From JAFKFH01 sp017307375 (GTDB lineage: Bacteria; Pseudomonadota; Alphaproteobacteria; Ferrovibrionales; Ferrovibrionaceae), in contig OZ245874.1 in assembly GCA_965229335.1 (NCBI GenBank), positions 868,001-932,000 of the forward strand: a stretch of 64,000 nucleotides of DNA, in the 5' to 3' direction. The position numbers and the translations under genes are program-made. Shown piece after piece: positions 16,340 through 25,488 of the stretch; position 1 is the stretch's first letter, and each line of letters begins with the position of its first letter. The notes under the pieces were generated by a model. It had not been told where the DNA came from and ran no database searches. It worked only from the letters and a program-made list of their open reading frames with translations.

Positions 16340-18049
16340 GTGCTGACCCAGTTGACGATCCGGAACTTCAAGGCGCTCGAGGCGGTGGATATCGAGCTGG
16401 GCGACCGCGTGGTCCTCATCGGTCCCAACAATGCCGGCAAGACCACCGCGCTGCAGGCGCTGGCCCTGTGGGAGACCGGCTTGCGCCGCTGGATCGACAA
16501 GCGCGGCAGCGGGCCCGCCGCGCTGAAGAAGTCCGGCGTCACCGTCAACCGCCATGACCTCGCCGCCGTGCCGGTGCCCGACGCCAACCTGCTGTGGCGC
16601 AACCTGCAGGTGCGCGGCGCCGCCCCCAAGGGCACCCGCAACATCCGCATCGACATCGTGGTCCGCGGGGTCACCGATGGCACCGCCTGGGCCTGCGGCC
16701 TCGAGTTCGACTATGCCAACGAGGAATCGTTCTACTGCCGGCCGCTGCGCCTTTCCGAGGACGAGAACCCCGAACGCATGCCGATCCCGCCCGAGGCCGC
16801 CGCGGTGCGGGTGGCGTTCCTGCCGCCGATGTCGGGCCTGTCGGCGACCGAGCTGCGCATCGATCCCGGCGCGATCAATGCCCGGCTGGGCGAAGGGCGC
16901 ACCGCGGAAGTGCTGCGCAACCTCTGCTACCAGATCGCCGCGGGCGAGGAGGGCCGGCCGCGCTGGGCCGAGCTGGCGCGGCATATCCGCCACCAGTTCG
17001 GCCTGCTGCTGGAGGAACCGCGCTACCTGCCCGAACGCGGCGAGATCACGCTGGGCTATACCGATGCCAACGGGGTGCGCCTCGATATCGCCTCGGCCGG
17101 CCGCGGGGTGCAGCAGACGCTGCTGCTGCTTGCGCACATGACCGCCAATGCCGGCTCGGTCCTTTTGCTCGACGAGCCCGATGCCCATCTGGAGATCCTG
17201 CGCCAGCGCCAGATCTATCAGGTGCTGTCGGATGCCGCCCGCGAAAGCGGCAGCCAGTTCATCGCCACCAGCCATTCGGAAGTCATCCTCAACGAGGCGG
17301 CCGACCGCGACGTCGTCATCGCCTTCGTCGGACGGCCCCACCGCATCGACGATCGCGGCTCGCAGGTGCTGAAATCGCTGCGCGAGATCGGCTTCGAGCA
17401 GTATTACCAGGCCGAGGAAACCGGCTGGGTGCTCTACCTGAAGGGGGCGGCCGACCTGGCCGCGCTGCGCATCCTTGCCGCCACGCTGGACCATCCGGCC
17501 CAGGGCGCGCTCGAGCGGCCCTTCGTCCACTATGTCGAGAACCGGCCGCGCAAGGCCCAGGAACATTTTCACGGGCTGCGCGCGGCCAAGCCCGACCTTG
17601 CCGGCTTCGCCCTCTACGATCGCCTCGACGAACCGCTGCCGCCGGGCCACGGGCTGGAGCAGGCGATGTGGCGGCGCCGCGAACTCGCCAACTATCTCGC
17701 CGCGCGCGAGACGATCCTCGACTGGGTCGAGCAGAAGTCGGGCTCGGCGGTCGGGCCGCTGTTCGCCTCGAACTGGCGCGACGCGATGGTCGAGACGATC
17801 GAGCGCATCGCCGGGGCGCGGATCGAACTGGGCGACGATCCCTGGGGGCCGGACATCAAGGCGTCCGACCAGTTCCTCGATCCGCTGTTCAAGCGCTTCT
17901 TCGAGCGCCTCGGCCTGCCCAACCTGATGGGCAAGACCGATCATCACGAACTGGCGCGTTTCCTGCGGCCGGATCAGATCGATCCGGAAATCGTGGCGGT
18001 GCTCGACCGGATCAACGTGGTGGCGCGCGCGGCCAGGCCGCTCAGGTGA
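16340..18049 (+). CDS. OLD-like AAA ATPase with altered TOPRIM region
   Basis: A 569-residue SMC/OLD-type ATPase. Walker A is GPNNAGKTT (28-36), the ABC-like signature SAGRGVQQTLLLLA is near 253, and Walker B LLLDEPDAHLE is near 274-284, followed by the His switch TSHSE. The C-terminal third (about 365-569) sits where OLD proteins have a nuclease TOPRIM domain. There the usual Glu reads Lys in LYLKGAADLAALR, and the acidic motif is YDRLDE, so nuclease activity is doubtful. GTG 16340 is the start. No partner helicase or restriction gene is nearby, so a defence role is only a guess. The 3' end overlaps zapE by eight bases. Confidence 0.8.
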   Translation: MLTQLTIRNFKALEAVDIELGDRVVLIGPNNAGKTTALQALALWETGLRRWIDKRGSGPAALKKSGVTVNRHDLAAVPVPDANLLWRNLQVRGAAPKGTRNIRIDIVVRGVTDGTAWACGLEFDYANEESFYCRPLRLSEDENPERMPIPPEAAAVRVAFLPPMSGLSATELRIDPGAINARLGEGRTAEVLRNLCYQIAAGEEGRPRWAELARHIRHQFGLLLEEPRYLPERGEITLGYTDANGVRLDIASAGRGVQQTLLLLAHMTANAGSVLLLDEPDAHLEILRQRQIYQVLSDAARESGSQFIATSHSEVILNEAADRDVVIAFVGRPHRIDDRGSQVLKSLREIGFEQYYQAEETGWVLYLKGAADLAALRILAATLDHPAQGALERPFVHYVENRPRKAQEHFHGLRAAKPDLAGFALYDRLDEPLPPGHGLEQAMWRRRELANYLAARETILDWVEQKSGSAVGPLFASNWRDAMVETIERIAGARIELGDDPWGPDIKASDQFLDPLFKRFFERLGLPNLMGKTDHHELARFLRPDQIDPEIVAVLDRINVVARAARPLR

Positions 18050-19199
18050 CGTGCGGCAGTTTCATGTAGTCGGTCGACTGCATCTCCATCAGGCGGCTGA
18101 CCGTGCGTTCGAACTCGAACGAATTGTCGCCCTGGGTATAGAGCGTCTCGGGGCTGGCCGCCGCGGCGGCGAACAGCTTGACGCGGGCTTCGTAGAGGGC
18201 GTCGACCAGCGTGGTGAACCGCTTGGCGACGTCGCGCTGGGCGGGATCCAGCCGGCGGATGCCCGACAGGATCACGCTGTGGTAGCGCTGCGCGATCGCC
18301 AGATAGTCGGCCGGGCCGAGTGCCGTGTTGCACAGCGCGTCGAACTCGAACCAGGCGACGCCCTTGGCCGCACGCGGCACCGGCACCTTGCGGCCGTTGA
18401 TGTCGAGGGTTTCGGGCGTGCCGGCCGCGTCGTCGGTCAGGGTCGCGAAGGCGGCGGCGAGCTTCGACTCGGTCTCCTCGCGCGTGCCGACATGCCAGGT
18501 CGGCTGGCCGTGCAGCCGGCCCAGCCGGTAGTCGATCGGGCCGTCGAGATGAAGCAGGTCGAGCTTTTCCTTGAACAGCGCGATGAACGGCAGGAACAGG
18601 CCGCGGTTGATGCCGCCCTGGTAGAGGTCGTCCGGCGCGCGGTTCGAGGTCGCGACGACGACGATGCCGAGGTTGAACAGGGCTTCGAACAGCCGGCCCA
18701 GGATCATCGCGTCGGCGACGTCGGTGACCTGGAATTCGTCGAAGCAGAGCAGCCAGGCCTGGTCGAAGATCTTCTGCGCCACCGGGGCGATCGGATCGTC
18801 GCCGCCGCGGGTCTTCGGATCGAGGTTGCGCCAGCGGAAGATGTCGGCATGCACTTCCTGCATGAAGGCGTGGAAATGGACCCGCCGCTTGCGCTCGACC
18901 CTGGCGCCGTCGAAGAACAGGTCCATCAGCATCGACTTGCCGCGCCCGACCGAGCCGTAGATGTAGAGGCCGTTGGGCGGCGGCTCCTCCTCGTGCTTGC
19001 GGCGGCCGAGGCCCAGCCGGGCCAGCCAGCCGCCGCCCTCGTTGCGCGACGGCGGCTGGTAGTGGCGCAGCCGGCCATGCAGCCCCTGCAGCTTCTCGGC
19101 GGCCAGTTCCTGGTTGGGATCGCCCTTGATCGCCCCGGCGGCGAGCTTGGCGCGGTAGGCGAAAATCGGCCCATCGGTCTCGGTCATGGCGGCAGACAT
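18042..19199 (-). CDS. zapE: Cell division ATPase ZapE (AFG1-like)
   Basis: A 385-residue AFG1-family P-loop ATPase. Walker A is YGSVGRGKSMLMD near residues 80-92, Walker B LLCFDEFQVTDVADA near 149-163, and the SNRAPDDLY sensor near 191. In E. coli ZapE acts at the division septum and modulates FtsZ; mitochondrial AFG1 helps turn over complex IV subunits. Alphaproteobacterial copies often sit next to sdh, suc or mdh genes, as here. ATG 19199 or 19187 are both possible starts. The gene is convergent with the OLD-like ATPase. Confidence 0.92.
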   Translation of the reverse strand: MSAAMTETDGPIFAYRAKLAAGAIKGDPNQELAAEKLQGLHGRLRHYQPPSRNEGGGWLARLGLGRRKHEEEPPPNGLYIYGSVGRGKSMLMDLFFDGARVERKRRVHFHAFMQEVHADIFRWRNLDPKTRGGDDPIAPVAQKIFDQAWLLCFDEFQVTDVADAMILGRLFEALFNLGIVVVATSNRAPDDLYQGGINRGLFLPFIALFKEKLDLLHLDGPIDYRLGRLHGQPTWHVGTREETESKLAAAFATLTDDAAGTPETLDINGRKVPVPRAAKGVAWFEFDALCNTALGPADYLAIAQRYHSVILSGIRRLDPAQRDVAKRFTTLVDALYEARVKLFAAAAASPETLYTQGDNSFEFERTVSRLMEMQSTDYMKLPHVT

Positions 19200-19228
19200 A
19201 CCAAGAAATCCGCCGCCGCCGCTAGATT

Positions 19229-19612
19229 CTACGCAAGGCTGGCGACCAGCTCCAGCCGATGGCCGTCCGGGTCGAGGACGATGGCGCCGTAATAGTGCGC
19301 CGACAGTTCGGGGCGGCGTGCCGGCGCGCGCGCCTCGGCCGCGCCCGCGGCCATGGCTGCCGCGAAGGCCGCGTCGACGGCGGCCGCGTCGGGACAGGCG
19401 AAGGCCACATGGGTGCCCGGCGCGGCGACCGGCCCGCGGGCGGCGACCTCGACGGGATAGAGGTAGAACGGGGTGCCCGCGGTCTCGTTGCCGAAGCCGG
19501 CCTCGGCCCCGGTATTCGACATCAGGCGGAAGCCGAGCGGGCGCAGCAGGGCGTCATAGAACGGCAGCGAGCGGGCGAAATCGGCGACGCCGAGCGAAAG
19601 ATGGTCGATCAT
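19229..19612 (-). CDS. VOC-superfamily (glyoxalase-like) protein
   Basis: A 127-residue single vicinal-oxygen-chelate domain: MIDHLSLGVADFARSLPFYD at the start and the paired half ending AIVLDPDGHRLELV. His4 and the late Glu (HRLEL) fit metal-ligand positions, so it may be a dimeric metalloenzyme. The substrate (lyase, dioxygenase or resistance type) cannot be told. ATG 19612 is chosen because GGAGG lies six bases upstream; an 81-base longer frame lacks support. It is divergent from the Lrp-type regulator. Confidence 0.8.
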   Translation of the reverse strand: MIDHLSLGVADFARSLPFYDALLRPLGFRLMSNTGAEAGFGNETAGTPFYLYPVEVAARGPVAAPGTHVAFACPDAAAVDAAFAAAMAAGAAEARAPARRPELSAHYYGAIVLDPDGHRLELVASLA

Positions 19613-19713
19613 CTGTTGCCTCCGGGCAGGGTCTCTGTTCGCCCGGGATGCTAGCGGCGCCGGCTTGCGATAAATTCGCCCGTTGCCCGCCATCCTCGTT
19701 CATTATCGCCGCC

Positions 19714-20181
19714 ATGCCGCCCGATCTCGACGATTTCGACCGCCGCCTGCTGGCGGCCCTCCAGCACAACAGCCGCCTGACCGGCGCGGAACTCGCCGAA
19801 ATCGTGCCGCTGTCGCCGGCGGCCTGCCTGCGCCGGGTCCAGCGGCTGCGCGCCGAGGGGGTCATACTGGGCGAGGTGGCAGTGGTCGCGCCCGAGGCGG
19901 TGGGGCAGGGCCTCGGCGTCACCATCCTGGTGACGATGGAGACCGAGCGGCGCGACCTGATCGAGGATTTCAAGCGGCGGATGCGCCGCCGGCCCGAAGT
20001 GATGATGTGTTTCTACGTCACCGGCGCGGTCGACTTCGTCGTCCTGGCCACCTTTGCCGACATGGCCGGGTTCGAGGCCTTCGCCACCGAGGAATTGCAC
20101 GAGGACCGCAACGTCAAGCGGTTCGAGACGCTGGTGACGATGAACCGGGTCAAGGTCGGGCTGGCGGTGCCCATCCCCTGA
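19714..20181 (+). CDS. Lrp/AsnC-family transcriptional regulator
   Basis: A 155-residue regulator. The N-terminal winged helix covers about residues 5-62 (DDFDRRLLAALQHNSRLTGA, then LSPAACLRRVQRLRAEGVI as the recognition part), and the C-terminal RAM domain covers about 70-150 with MCFYVTGAVDFVVLATF. Such proteins form octamers and sense amino acids. ATG 19714 gives the normal length; an upstream frame is not needed. mmsA, a valine-catabolism gene, is convergent 16 bases away, which hints at control of branched-chain amino acid use, by inference only. Confidence 0.88.
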   Translation: MPPDLDDFDRRLLAALQHNSRLTGAELAEIVPLSPAACLRRVQRLRAEGVILGEVAVVAPEAVGQGLGVTILVTMETERRDLIEDFKRRMRRRPEVMMCFYVTGAVDFVVLATFADMAGFEAFATEELHEDRNVKRFETLVTMNRVKVGLAVPIP

Positions 20182-20197
20182 CCCGGTCGCAGTCTGC

Positions 20198-21697
20198 CTA
20201 CTTCAGCGTCGGGATGTTGAACTCGGCGCCGGCGCGGATGCCGGTTGGCCAGCGCGATGTGACGGTCTTGATCTTGGTGAAGAAGCGGATGCCTTCCGGG
20301 CCGTGCTGGTTGGTGTCGCCGAAGGCGGAATTCTTCCAGCCGCCGAAGGTGTGGAAGGCGAGGGGGACTGGGATCGGCACGTTGACGCCGACCATGCCGA
20401 CCTGGACCTTGTTGACGAAGTCGCGGGCGGCATCGCCGTCGCGGGTGAAGATGGCGACGCCGTTGCCGAACTCATGCTCGGTCGGCAGGCGGGCGGCGGC
20501 GTCGAAATCGGGGGCGCGGACGACCGAGAGGACCGGGCCGAAGATCTCTTCCTTGTAGATCGTCATGTCCGGGGTGACGCGGTCGAACAGGCAGCCGGCG
20601 AGGTAGTAGCCGTTCTCGTAGCCCTGCAGCTTGACGCCGCGGCCGTCGACGACGAGTTCGGCGCCTTCGCGCAGGCCCTGCTCGACATAGCCGGTGACCT
20701 TGGCCAGATGCTCGCGGGTCACCAGCGGGCCGAACTCGCTCTCGGCCGCCGTGGCCGGGCCGACCTTCAGCGCGCGGACGCGCGGGGCCAGCCGCTCGAT
20801 CAGCGCGTCGGCGGTGCGCTCGCCCACCGGCACCGCCACCGAGACCGCCATGCAGCGCTCGCCGGCCGAGCCGTAGCCGGCCCCGATCAGCGCGTCGACC
20901 GCCTGGTCGAGGTCGGCGTCGGGCATGATGATCATGTGGTTCTTGGCGCCGCCCATCGCCTGGACGCGCTTGCCGTGCGCGGCACCGGTCGCATAGACGT
21001 ACTTGGCGATCGGGGTCGAGCCGACGAACGAGATCGCCTGGACCCGCGGGTCGGTCAGCAGCGTGTCGACCGCGACCTTGTCGCCGTGGACCACGTTCAG
21101 CACGCCCGGGGGCGCGCCGGCCTCCAGCATCAGCTCGGCCAGGCGGACCGGGACGCTCGGGTCCTTCTCCGACGGCTTCAGCACGAAGGTGTTGCCGGTG
21201 GCGATCGCCACCGCGAACATCCACATCGGCACCATGGCGGGGAAGTTGAACGGCGTGATGCCGGCGACGACGCCGAGCGGCTGGCGCATCGAATAGAGGT
21301 CGATGCCGCGCGAGACCGAATCGGAGAACTCGCCCTTCATCAGATGCGGGATGCCGCAGGCGAACTCGACCACCTCCAGCCCGCGCTGGATCGAGCCCTT
21401 GGCGTCCGAGACCACCTTGCCGTGCTCGCTGGAGAGCAGCACGGCCAGCTCGTCCATGTGCTTCTCGATCAGTTCCTTGAACTTGAACATCACCCGGGCG
21501 CGCACCATCGGCGACTGCGCCGCCCAGCCCGGGAACGCCGCCTGCGCGTCGGCGATCGCCGCCTCGACCTCGGCCCGGGTCGCCAGCGGCACCCGAGCCT
21601 GCTCCTCGCCCGTCGACGGGTTGTAGACCGCGCCAGACCGATCCGAACTGCCGGAAACCGCCTTGCCGCCGATGATGTGGTGAATCTGCCTGGTCAT
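20198..21697 (-). CDS. mmsA: Methylmalonate-semialdehyde dehydrogenase (CoA-acylating)
   Basis: A 499-residue aldehyde dehydrogenase that converts methylmalonate semialdehyde to propionyl-CoA, or malonate semialdehyde to acetyl-CoA, with NAD. The nucleophile is in GSAGERCMA near residue 282; the NAD-binding region includes FNFPAMVPMW and SFVGSTPIA. The MmsA type lacks the usual general-base Glu of other aldehyde dehydrogenases. ATG 21697 is chosen because GGGAGG lies eight bases upstream; TTG 21703 would be too close. It takes part in valine, inositol or beta-alanine breakdown. No valine-pathway partner genes are next to it. Confidence 0.94.
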   Translation of the reverse strand: MTRQIHHIIGGKAVSGSSDRSGAVYNPSTGEEQARVPLATRAEVEAAIADAQAAFPGWAAQSPMVRARVMFKFKELIEKHMDELAVLLSSEHGKVVSDAKGSIQRGLEVVEFACGIPHLMKGEFSDSVSRGIDLYSMRQPLGVVAGITPFNFPAMVPMWMFAVAIATGNTFVLKPSEKDPSVPVRLAELMLEAGAPPGVLNVVHGDKVAVDTLLTDPRVQAISFVGSTPIAKYVYATGAAHGKRVQAMGGAKNHMIIMPDADLDQAVDALIGAGYGSAGERCMAVSVAVPVGERTADALIERLAPRVRALKVGPATAAESEFGPLVTREHLAKVTGYVEQGLREGAELVVDGRGVKLQGYENGYYLAGCLFDRVTPDMTIYKEEIFGPVLSVVRAPDFDAAARLPTEHEFGNGVAIFTRDGDAARDFVNKVQVGMVGVNVPIPVPLAFHTFGGWKNSAFGDTNQHGPEGIRFFTKIKTVTSRWPTGIRAGAEFNIPTLK

Positions 21698-21825
21698 GTC
21701 CAATTCCTCCCGAACGAGGGCGGCAGGATGGCGCGCGCGCCACGGGGTTGCAACAGCGTTGGCAAAACCCGTCCGCCTCGTTTACTGATGCTCGGAGGGA
21801 GATGGGCGGGACAGGACGGACCGAC

Positions 21826-22176
21826 ATGATTACCGAAGTACGTCGGGTGGTTTTTTCCAAGGAAGCGCTGGTCGACATCCTCGAATTCGGCCGCAAGCGC
21901 GGCAACCAGCGCCTGCCGCCCGGCCGTATCGAGGACGTGATGCTGGAAAACGCCGACGCGCCGCGGGTGACCGTCAAGGTCGACGTGCTCGGCGGCGGCA
22001 AGTACCAGCTGGCGACGTTCCCGCAGGCCGAATTCGCCGCGATGATGATTCTCTACTGCAAGGCCAACAAGATCCCGCTGCCGCGCGCCTCGTCCAAGTC
22101 GTTCGAGATCCAGGGCGATTCGCTCTGCCTCGTCGTCCGCCAGCAGCTCGATCGCGACATGCTGGCCGCCCGCTAG
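21826..22176 (+). CDS. Conserved small protein of unknown function
   Basis: A 116-residue protein I do not recognise. It starts MITEVRRVVFSKEALVDIL at ATG 21826; an upstream ATG at 21802 has GGAGG only three bases away and is less likely. The sequence has a mixed alpha/beta look with VTVKVDVLGGGKYQLATFPQ in the middle and a C-terminal FEIQGDSLCLVVRQQ, without signal peptide or membrane helix, so it should be cytoplasmic. It is divergent from mmsA. Its stop shares CTAG with the stop of the convergent reductase gene. Confidence 0.7.
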   Translation: MITEVRRVVFSKEALVDILEFGRKRGNQRLPPGRIEDVMLENADAPRVTVKVDVLGGGKYQLATFPQAEFAAMMILYCKANKIPLPRASSKSFEIQGDSLCLVVRQQLDRDMLAAR

Positions 22177-23027
22177 CGCCAGGCGCCGGCATTCTCCCGG
22201 GCAAAATCGGCGAAATCGCGCGGCGGGCGCCCGGTCAGCCGCTCGACCTCGCCGGTCACGCGGGCGGCGGCCCCGGCCCGGACATACGCCGAAAGGCTGA
22301 GCAGCAGATCGATCGTCCAGTCGTCGATGCCGGCCGCCTTCATGCCGGCGCGGGCGTCGGCCGGCGCGACCGGATGATAGGTCACGGTCTCGCCGATCGC
22401 CGCTCCGATCATCGCGGCGACCTCGTCATGGGTGACCGCGCGCGGCCCGGTCAGGTCGTAGGCCCGGCCCAGATGGCGCGCGGGATCGGCCAGGATCGCG
22501 GTGGCCGCGGCGGCGATGTCGGCCACGTCGATCTGGCTGATCGCGCCGTCGGCCTCGGGCAGCCAGAAGGCGCGGTGGCCGCGGATCGCCGCTCCCTGAA
22601 ACGTGATCATGTTCTGCATGAAGCTGTTGGGGCGGATCACCGCATGCGGCAGGCCGCTCTGCGCCAGCCGGCCGTCGAGGGCGGCCATCTGGCCGCCGAA
22701 GACATGCGCGTCCCCGGCGCCGAACGCCGACAGGCGCAGCACGAAGTCGACGCCCGCGACTTTGGCGGCGTTCAGCCCGGCCGCGACCTGGGTCGCCATC
22801 GCCGGGACGAACGGGGTCAGCAGGAACAGCCGGTCGACCCCGGCCATCGCCTCGGCCATGCCGACCGGGTCGCCGAAATTGCACAGCCGGGTCTCGACAT
22901 CGGCGGGGCCGGTCGCCTCCGGCCGGCTGATCCCGGCGACGACCGGCAGGCCGGCCGCCGCCAGGCTCGTCACCAGCGCGCGGCCCACCGTACCGCCGGA
23001 ACCGGTCACCAGGATCCTGTCACCCAT
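22173..23027 (-). CDS. NmrA-like NAD(P)H-binding reductase (atypical SDR)
   Basis: A 284-residue Rossmann protein of the NmrA/QorB type. The dinucleotide motif is ILVTGSGGTVGRAL near residues 5-18; RPNSFMQNM near 136-144 is typical of this group, and the YxxxK catalytic pair of classical SDRs is absent. It could be a quinone reductase or a redox sensor. ATG 23027 starts directly at the motif. The 3' end shares the CTAG stop with the small unknown gene. It lies upstream of sucC, where many Alphaproteobacteria have mdh. Confidence 0.82.
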   Translation of the reverse strand: MGDRILVTGSGGTVGRALVTSLAAAGLPVVAGISRPEATGPADVETRLCNFGDPVGMAEAMAGVDRLFLLTPFVPAMATQVAAGLNAAKVAGVDFVLRLSAFGAGDAHVFGGQMAALDGRLAQSGLPHAVIRPNSFMQNMITFQGAAIRGHRAFWLPEADGAISQIDVADIAAAATAILADPARHLGRAYDLTGPRAVTHDEVAAMIGAAIGETVTYHPVAPADARAGMKAAGIDDWTIDLLLSLSAYVRAGAAARVTGEVERLTGRPPRDFADFARENAGAWR

Positions 23028-23386
23028 TCTTCACACCTTCCGCCCGTATTTCCCTTAACCTCAGCTTAAGGCTACGCCATTGGTTTCTATGGCACAGCCG
23101 GTTTTCGGTGCAGTGCGGCACGGGAAGGCTTGAAGCGGCCCGGGAAAGGGTTTACCTCCCTCCCGACCAGGCCGGCTCGAAGCTTCCAGGCCTTGAGCGG
23201 CGCAATCGGGAAAGGTGACATGGCGCGCAAGACTCTTGCGCCCGCTGGCAGCGGGCCGAACGATCCCGCCGCCCGCCGCTCGTCATCCCGGCGCCCCGCC
23301 CTCGTGGCCGCCCCAGGTTGCCTCGCCCGCCGAGGGTGGTATAACTCCAAGCGTTTCCTCCCGAAGGACCCCCCGAAGGACACCTG
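23028..23386. other. 359-base region upstream of sucC without a gene
   Basis: It separates the divergent reductase and sucC. Apart from the sucC promoter candidate at 23318-23345, I see an imperfect inverted repeat GGCGCGCAAG/CTTGCGCC near 23222-23242 that could be a regulator site or hairpin. Short open frames on the + strand have no ribosome-binding site and no recognisable product. Confidence 0.45.
23318..23345 (+). promoter_or_regulatory. Sigma70-type promoter of sucCD
   Basis: A -35 TTGCCT (23318-23323), a 16-base spacer and a -10 TATAAC (23340-23345), 41 bases upstream of the sucC ATG. The -10 box is unusually AT-rich for this genome. Confidence 0.6.
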
Positions 23387-24550
23387 ATGAATATTCATGA
23401 ATATCAGGCGAAAAGCCTGCTCGCGAAATACGGTGTTGCGGTACCCCGTGGCGGCGCCGCGCTGACGGTCGACGAAGCGGTCAAGGCCGCGAAGGATCTC
23501 GGCGGGCCGGTCTGGGTGGTCAAGGCGCAGATCCATGCCGGCGGCCGCGGCAAGGCCGGCGGCGTCAAGGTCGTCAAGAGCATCGAGGACGTCGAGGCGA
23601 CGGCCAAGAAGCTGCTCGGCACCACCCTCGTCACCCACCAGACGGGCCCGCAGGGCCGCGAAGTCGGCCGCCTCTATGTCGAGGAAGGCTGCGACATCGC
23701 CCGCGAGCTCTATCTCGGCATGCTGCTCGACCGCGCCACCTCGCGCGTCACCATCATGGCCTCGACCGAGGGCGGGATGGAGATCGAGGAAGTCGCCGCG
23801 GCGCACCCCGAGAAGATCCTGAAGGTCGCCATCGACCCGGCCTCGGGCCTGTCGGGCTTCCATTGCCGCCAGATCGCCTTCGGCCTGGGGCTGAAGGACA
23901 AGCAGGTTTCGTCGGCGGTGAAGTTCATCACCGCGATGTACAACGCGTTCATCGCGCTGGACGCCTCGATCGTCGAGATCAACCCGCTGGTCGTCACCGG
24001 CGCCGGCGAGGTCATCGCGCTCGACGCCAAGATGAACTTCGACGACAACGCGCTCTACCGCCATCCCGAGGTCGAGGCGATGCGCGACCCGGCCGAGGAA
24101 GATCCGGCCGAGCTCGAGGCCGCCAAGCATGGCCTGAACTACGTCAAGCTCGACGGCACCATCGGCTGCATGGTCAACGGCGCGGGCCTGGCCATGGCCA
24201 CCATGGACATCATCAAGCTCTACGGCGCCGAGCCGGCGAACTTCCTGGATGTCGGCGGCGGCGCCACGCGCGAGCGCGTGACCACCGCGTTCAAGCTGAT
24301 CCTGTCGGACCCGGCGGTGAACGGCATCCTGGTCAACATCTTCGGCGGCATCATGCGCTGCGACATCATCGCCGAGGGCATCATCGCCGCGGCGCGCGAA
24401 GTGTCGCTGGCGGTGCCGCTGGTCGTCCGCCTGGAAGGCACGAACGTCGAGCTGGGCAAGAAGATCCTGGCCGAGTCCGGCCTGCCGATCATTTCCGGCG
24501 ACAACCTCGCCGATGCCGCCGAGAAGATCGTCAAGGCGGTCAAGGGCTGA
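23387..24550 (+). CDS. sucC: Succinyl-CoA synthetase (ADP-forming) beta subunit
   Basis: A 387-residue ATP-grasp subunit that, with SucD, makes succinate and ATP from succinyl-CoA. It starts MNIHEYQAKSLLAKYGV, the family N-terminus. The ATP-grasp fold includes VVKAQIHAGGRGKAGGVK near 44-61, and the C-terminal domain has DVGGGATRERV and NIFGGIMRCD, the phosphate-binding part. GAAGGA lies six bases before the ATG. It opens the sucCD unit, 17 bases before sucD. Confidence 0.97.
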   Translation: MNIHEYQAKSLLAKYGVAVPRGGAALTVDEAVKAAKDLGGPVWVVKAQIHAGGRGKAGGVKVVKSIEDVEATAKKLLGTTLVTHQTGPQGREVGRLYVEEGCDIARELYLGMLLDRATSRVTIMASTEGGMEIEEVAAAHPEKILKVAIDPASGLSGFHCRQIAFGLGLKDKQVSSAVKFITAMYNAFIALDASIVEINPLVVTGAGEVIALDAKMNFDDNALYRHPEVEAMRDPAEEDPAELEAAKHGLNYVKLDGTIGCMVNGAGLAMATMDIIKLYGAEPANFLDVGGGATRERVTTAFKLILSDPAVNGILVNIFGGIMRCDIIAEGIIAAAREVSLAVPLVVRLEGTNVELGKKILAESGLPIISGDNLADAAEKIVKAVKG

Positions 24551-24567
24551 GGGAAGGGACCAAATAG

Positions 24568-25443
<876 letters not shown>

Positions 25444-25455
25444 ACAATCTGAAGG

Positions 25456-25483
25456 ACGGCGGGTCGCAAGACCCGCCGTTTTT
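25456..25483 (+). terminator. Intrinsic terminator between sucD and sucA
   Basis: A perfect 10-bp stem ACGGCGGGTC/GACCCGCCGT with a stable GCAA loop, followed by TTTT. It begins 12 bases after sucD and ends five bases before the sucA ATG, so it occupies the place where a sucA ribosome-binding site would be. Confidence 0.88.
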
Positions 25484-25488
25484 GACAC

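Noticed and set aside
16340..18049. Phage-defence system built on the OLD-like ATPase
   Set aside because: No partner helicase, nuclease or restriction gene adjoins it; neighbours are housekeeping genes. Kept only as a finding about the altered domain.
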